Source: an uncultured Faecalibacterium sp. (GTDB lineage: Bacteria; Bacillota; Clostridia; Oscillospirales; Ruminococcaceae). Taken from it: a DNA stretch of 5,793 nucleotides. Under the pieces are notes generated by a model. That model made no database searches, was not told the DNA's origin, and saw only the letters and a program-made list of their open reading frames with translations. The stretch lies in contig URVW01000099.1 of NCBI GenBank assembly GCA_900551435.1, forward strand, positions 1 through 5,793. Direction: 5' to 3'. The position numbers were made by a program, and so were the translations under genes. Positions 4,792 through 5,793 of this stretch are shown piece by piece (position 1 is the first letter of the stretch; every line of letters begins with the position of its first letter).

Positions 4792-5793
4792 GGCAGGTAC
4801 GGGAGATGACGTCCATCTGCTGCTCGCGGGTCAGGTCGATGAACTTGACCGCGTAGCCGGAGACGCGGATGGTGAAGTTTGCGTATTCTTCCTTCTCAGG
4901 ATGCTCCATGGCGTCGAGCAGCTTCTCCTTGCCAAAGACGTTGACGTTCAGGTGGTGTGCACCCTGATCGAAGTAGCCGTCCATGACCTGCACCAGATTC
5001 TCCTTGCGCTCGTCCTCGCTGTGGCCGAGTGCATCGGGGTTGATGGTCTGGGTGTTGGAGATGCCGTCCAGTGCCCAGTGATAGGGCAGCTTAGCCACCG
5101 AGTTCAGCGAAGCCAGCAGACCGTTCTGCTCTGCACCGTAGCTGGGGTTTGCACCGGGAGCAAACGGCGTGAAGGCGGCGCGGCCGTCGGGCAGAGCGCC
5201 GGTGTACTTGCCGTAGACGACGTTGGAGGTGATGGTCAGGATGGAGGTGGTGGCCTCGGAGTTGCGGTAGGTGTGGCGCTTCTTGATCATCTCGAGGAAG
5301 GTGCGCAGCAGCCACACGCCGATCTCGTCGGCGCGGTCATCGTCGTTGCCGTACTTCGGGAAGTCGCCCTCGACCTCAAAGCCGGTGGCCAGACCCGTCT
5401 CGTCGCGGACGACCTTGACCTTGGCGTACTTGATGGCGCTCAGGGAGTCGATGACGTGCGAGAAGCCCGCGATGCCGGTGGCGAAGGTGCGGCGCACATC
5501 GGTGTCGATGAGGGCCATCTCGGCCTCTTCGTAATAGTACTTGTCGTGCATATACTGGATGAGGTTCAGCACGTTGACGTACAGGCCGGCCAGCCAGTCC
5601 AGCATCTGGACGTACTTGGGCAGGACCTCGTCATAGGTCAGGTACTCGCTGGTGATGGGGGCGTAGTTCGGGCCGCACTGTTCGTGGCTCTTCTCGTCCA
5701 CGCCGCCGTTGATGGCGTACAGCAGGCACTTTGCCAGATTGGCGCGTGCGCCGAAGAACTGCATCTCCTTGCCGGTCTGGGTGGCAGACACGC
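4778..5793 (-). CDS. pflB: Formate C-acetyltransferase (pyruvate formate-lyase), C-terminal part
   Basis: Glycyl-radical enzyme converting pyruvate and CoA to acetyl-CoA and formate, a central step of anaerobic sugar fermentation. The visible 337 complete residues are about the last 45% of the ~750-residue enzyme. The first two bases at the edge (GC on the minus strand), followed by Val-Ser, fit the end of the TGC codon of the second active-site cysteine (Cys419 in E. coli). Conserved blocks include GKEMQFFGARANLAK, LLYAINGGVDEK, YMHDKYYYE, SLSAIKYAKVK, LTITSNVVYGK and HLNVNV. The radical glycine is in RVSGYAVKF, G312 of this fragment (codon 4856-4858), 25 residues from the end as in E. coli. 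A loop before HLNVNV (YFDQGAH) is about 5 residues shorter than in E. coli. The start and promoter lie outside the window. pflA follows with overlap. Confidence 0.97.
   Translation of the reverse strand, partial: VSATQTGKEMQFFGARANLAKCLLYAINGGVDEKSHEQCGPNYAPITSEYLTYDEVLPKYVQMLDWLAGLYVNVLNLIQYMHDKYYYEEAEMALIDTDVRRTFATGIAGFSHVIDSLSAIKYAKVKVVRDETGLATGFEVEGDFPKYGNDDDRADEIGVWLLRTFLEMIKKRHTYRNSEATTSILTITSNVVYGKYTGALPDGRAAFTPFAPGANPSYGAEQNGLLASLNSVAKLPYHWALDGISNTQTINPDALGHSEDERKENLVQVMDGYFDQGAHHLNVNVFGKEKLLDAMEHPEKEEYANFTIRVSGYAVKFIDLTREQQMDVISRTCHAVL

Noticed and set aside
4273..4809. 178-residue plus-strand open frame opposite pflA
   Set aside because: Antisense shadow of a clear radical SAM enzyme, without motif or start signal.
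1..5793. CRISPR array, insertion sequence, riboswitch or complete tRNA/rRNA
   Set aside because: No regular spaced repeats, transposase motifs, conserved riboswitch cores or complete cloverleaf were seen on either strand.

Overview
The window is GC-rich bacterial chromosome, roughly 60% GC by eye. It looks like an anaerobic, low-oxygen-tolerance Firmicute of the Clostridia (Oscillospiraceae/Ruminococcaceae type, for example the Faecalibacterium, Gemmiger or Subdoligranulum group). Three things point there: a clostridial-type pyruvate formate-lyase with its activating enzyme, strong AGGAGG ribosome binding sites, and the compact arrangement of an ECF sigma factor with its anti-sigma factor. 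The genus is inferred from gene style and base composition, not proven.

Layout, left to right. Positions 1-280 are an AT-richer edge. They hold a possible tail of a rightward gene, a strong hairpin terminator that could work in both directions, a 20-nt piece resembling the 3' end of a tRNA on the minus strand, and a weak candidate terminator for birA. birA (281-1243, minus) encodes the biotin repressor/biotin-protein ligase. The divergent intergenic region 1244-1433 carries a consensus extended -10 promoter for birA, lying inside a perfect 7-bp inverted repeat that is a candidate autoregulatory operator. It also holds a small palindrome and a GC hairpin in front of the sigma gene.

Positions 1434-3968 (plus) are a tightly packed four-gene unit: an ECF-type sigma factor with a TTG start, a membrane-anchored zinc-finger anti-sigma factor, and two multi-pass membrane proteins of unknown function, each with a strongly acidic C-terminal tail. 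The genes overlap or sit within about 20 nt, so they are probably co-transcribed and partly translationally coupled. The likely logic is an envelope-sensing switch in which the anti-sigma factor holds the sigma factor at the membrane; the two membrane proteins may sense, assist or respond.

A 54-nt hairpin (3975-4028) separates this operon from the convergent pfl genes. On the minus strand, pflB (C-terminal part only, cut at the window edge within the active-site cysteine codon) is followed by pflA, which overlaps it by 14 nt. Together they make the glycyl-radical enzyme that splits pyruvate into acetyl-CoA and formate, and its radical-SAM activase. No CRISPR array, insertion sequence, rRNA or complete tRNA is visible.
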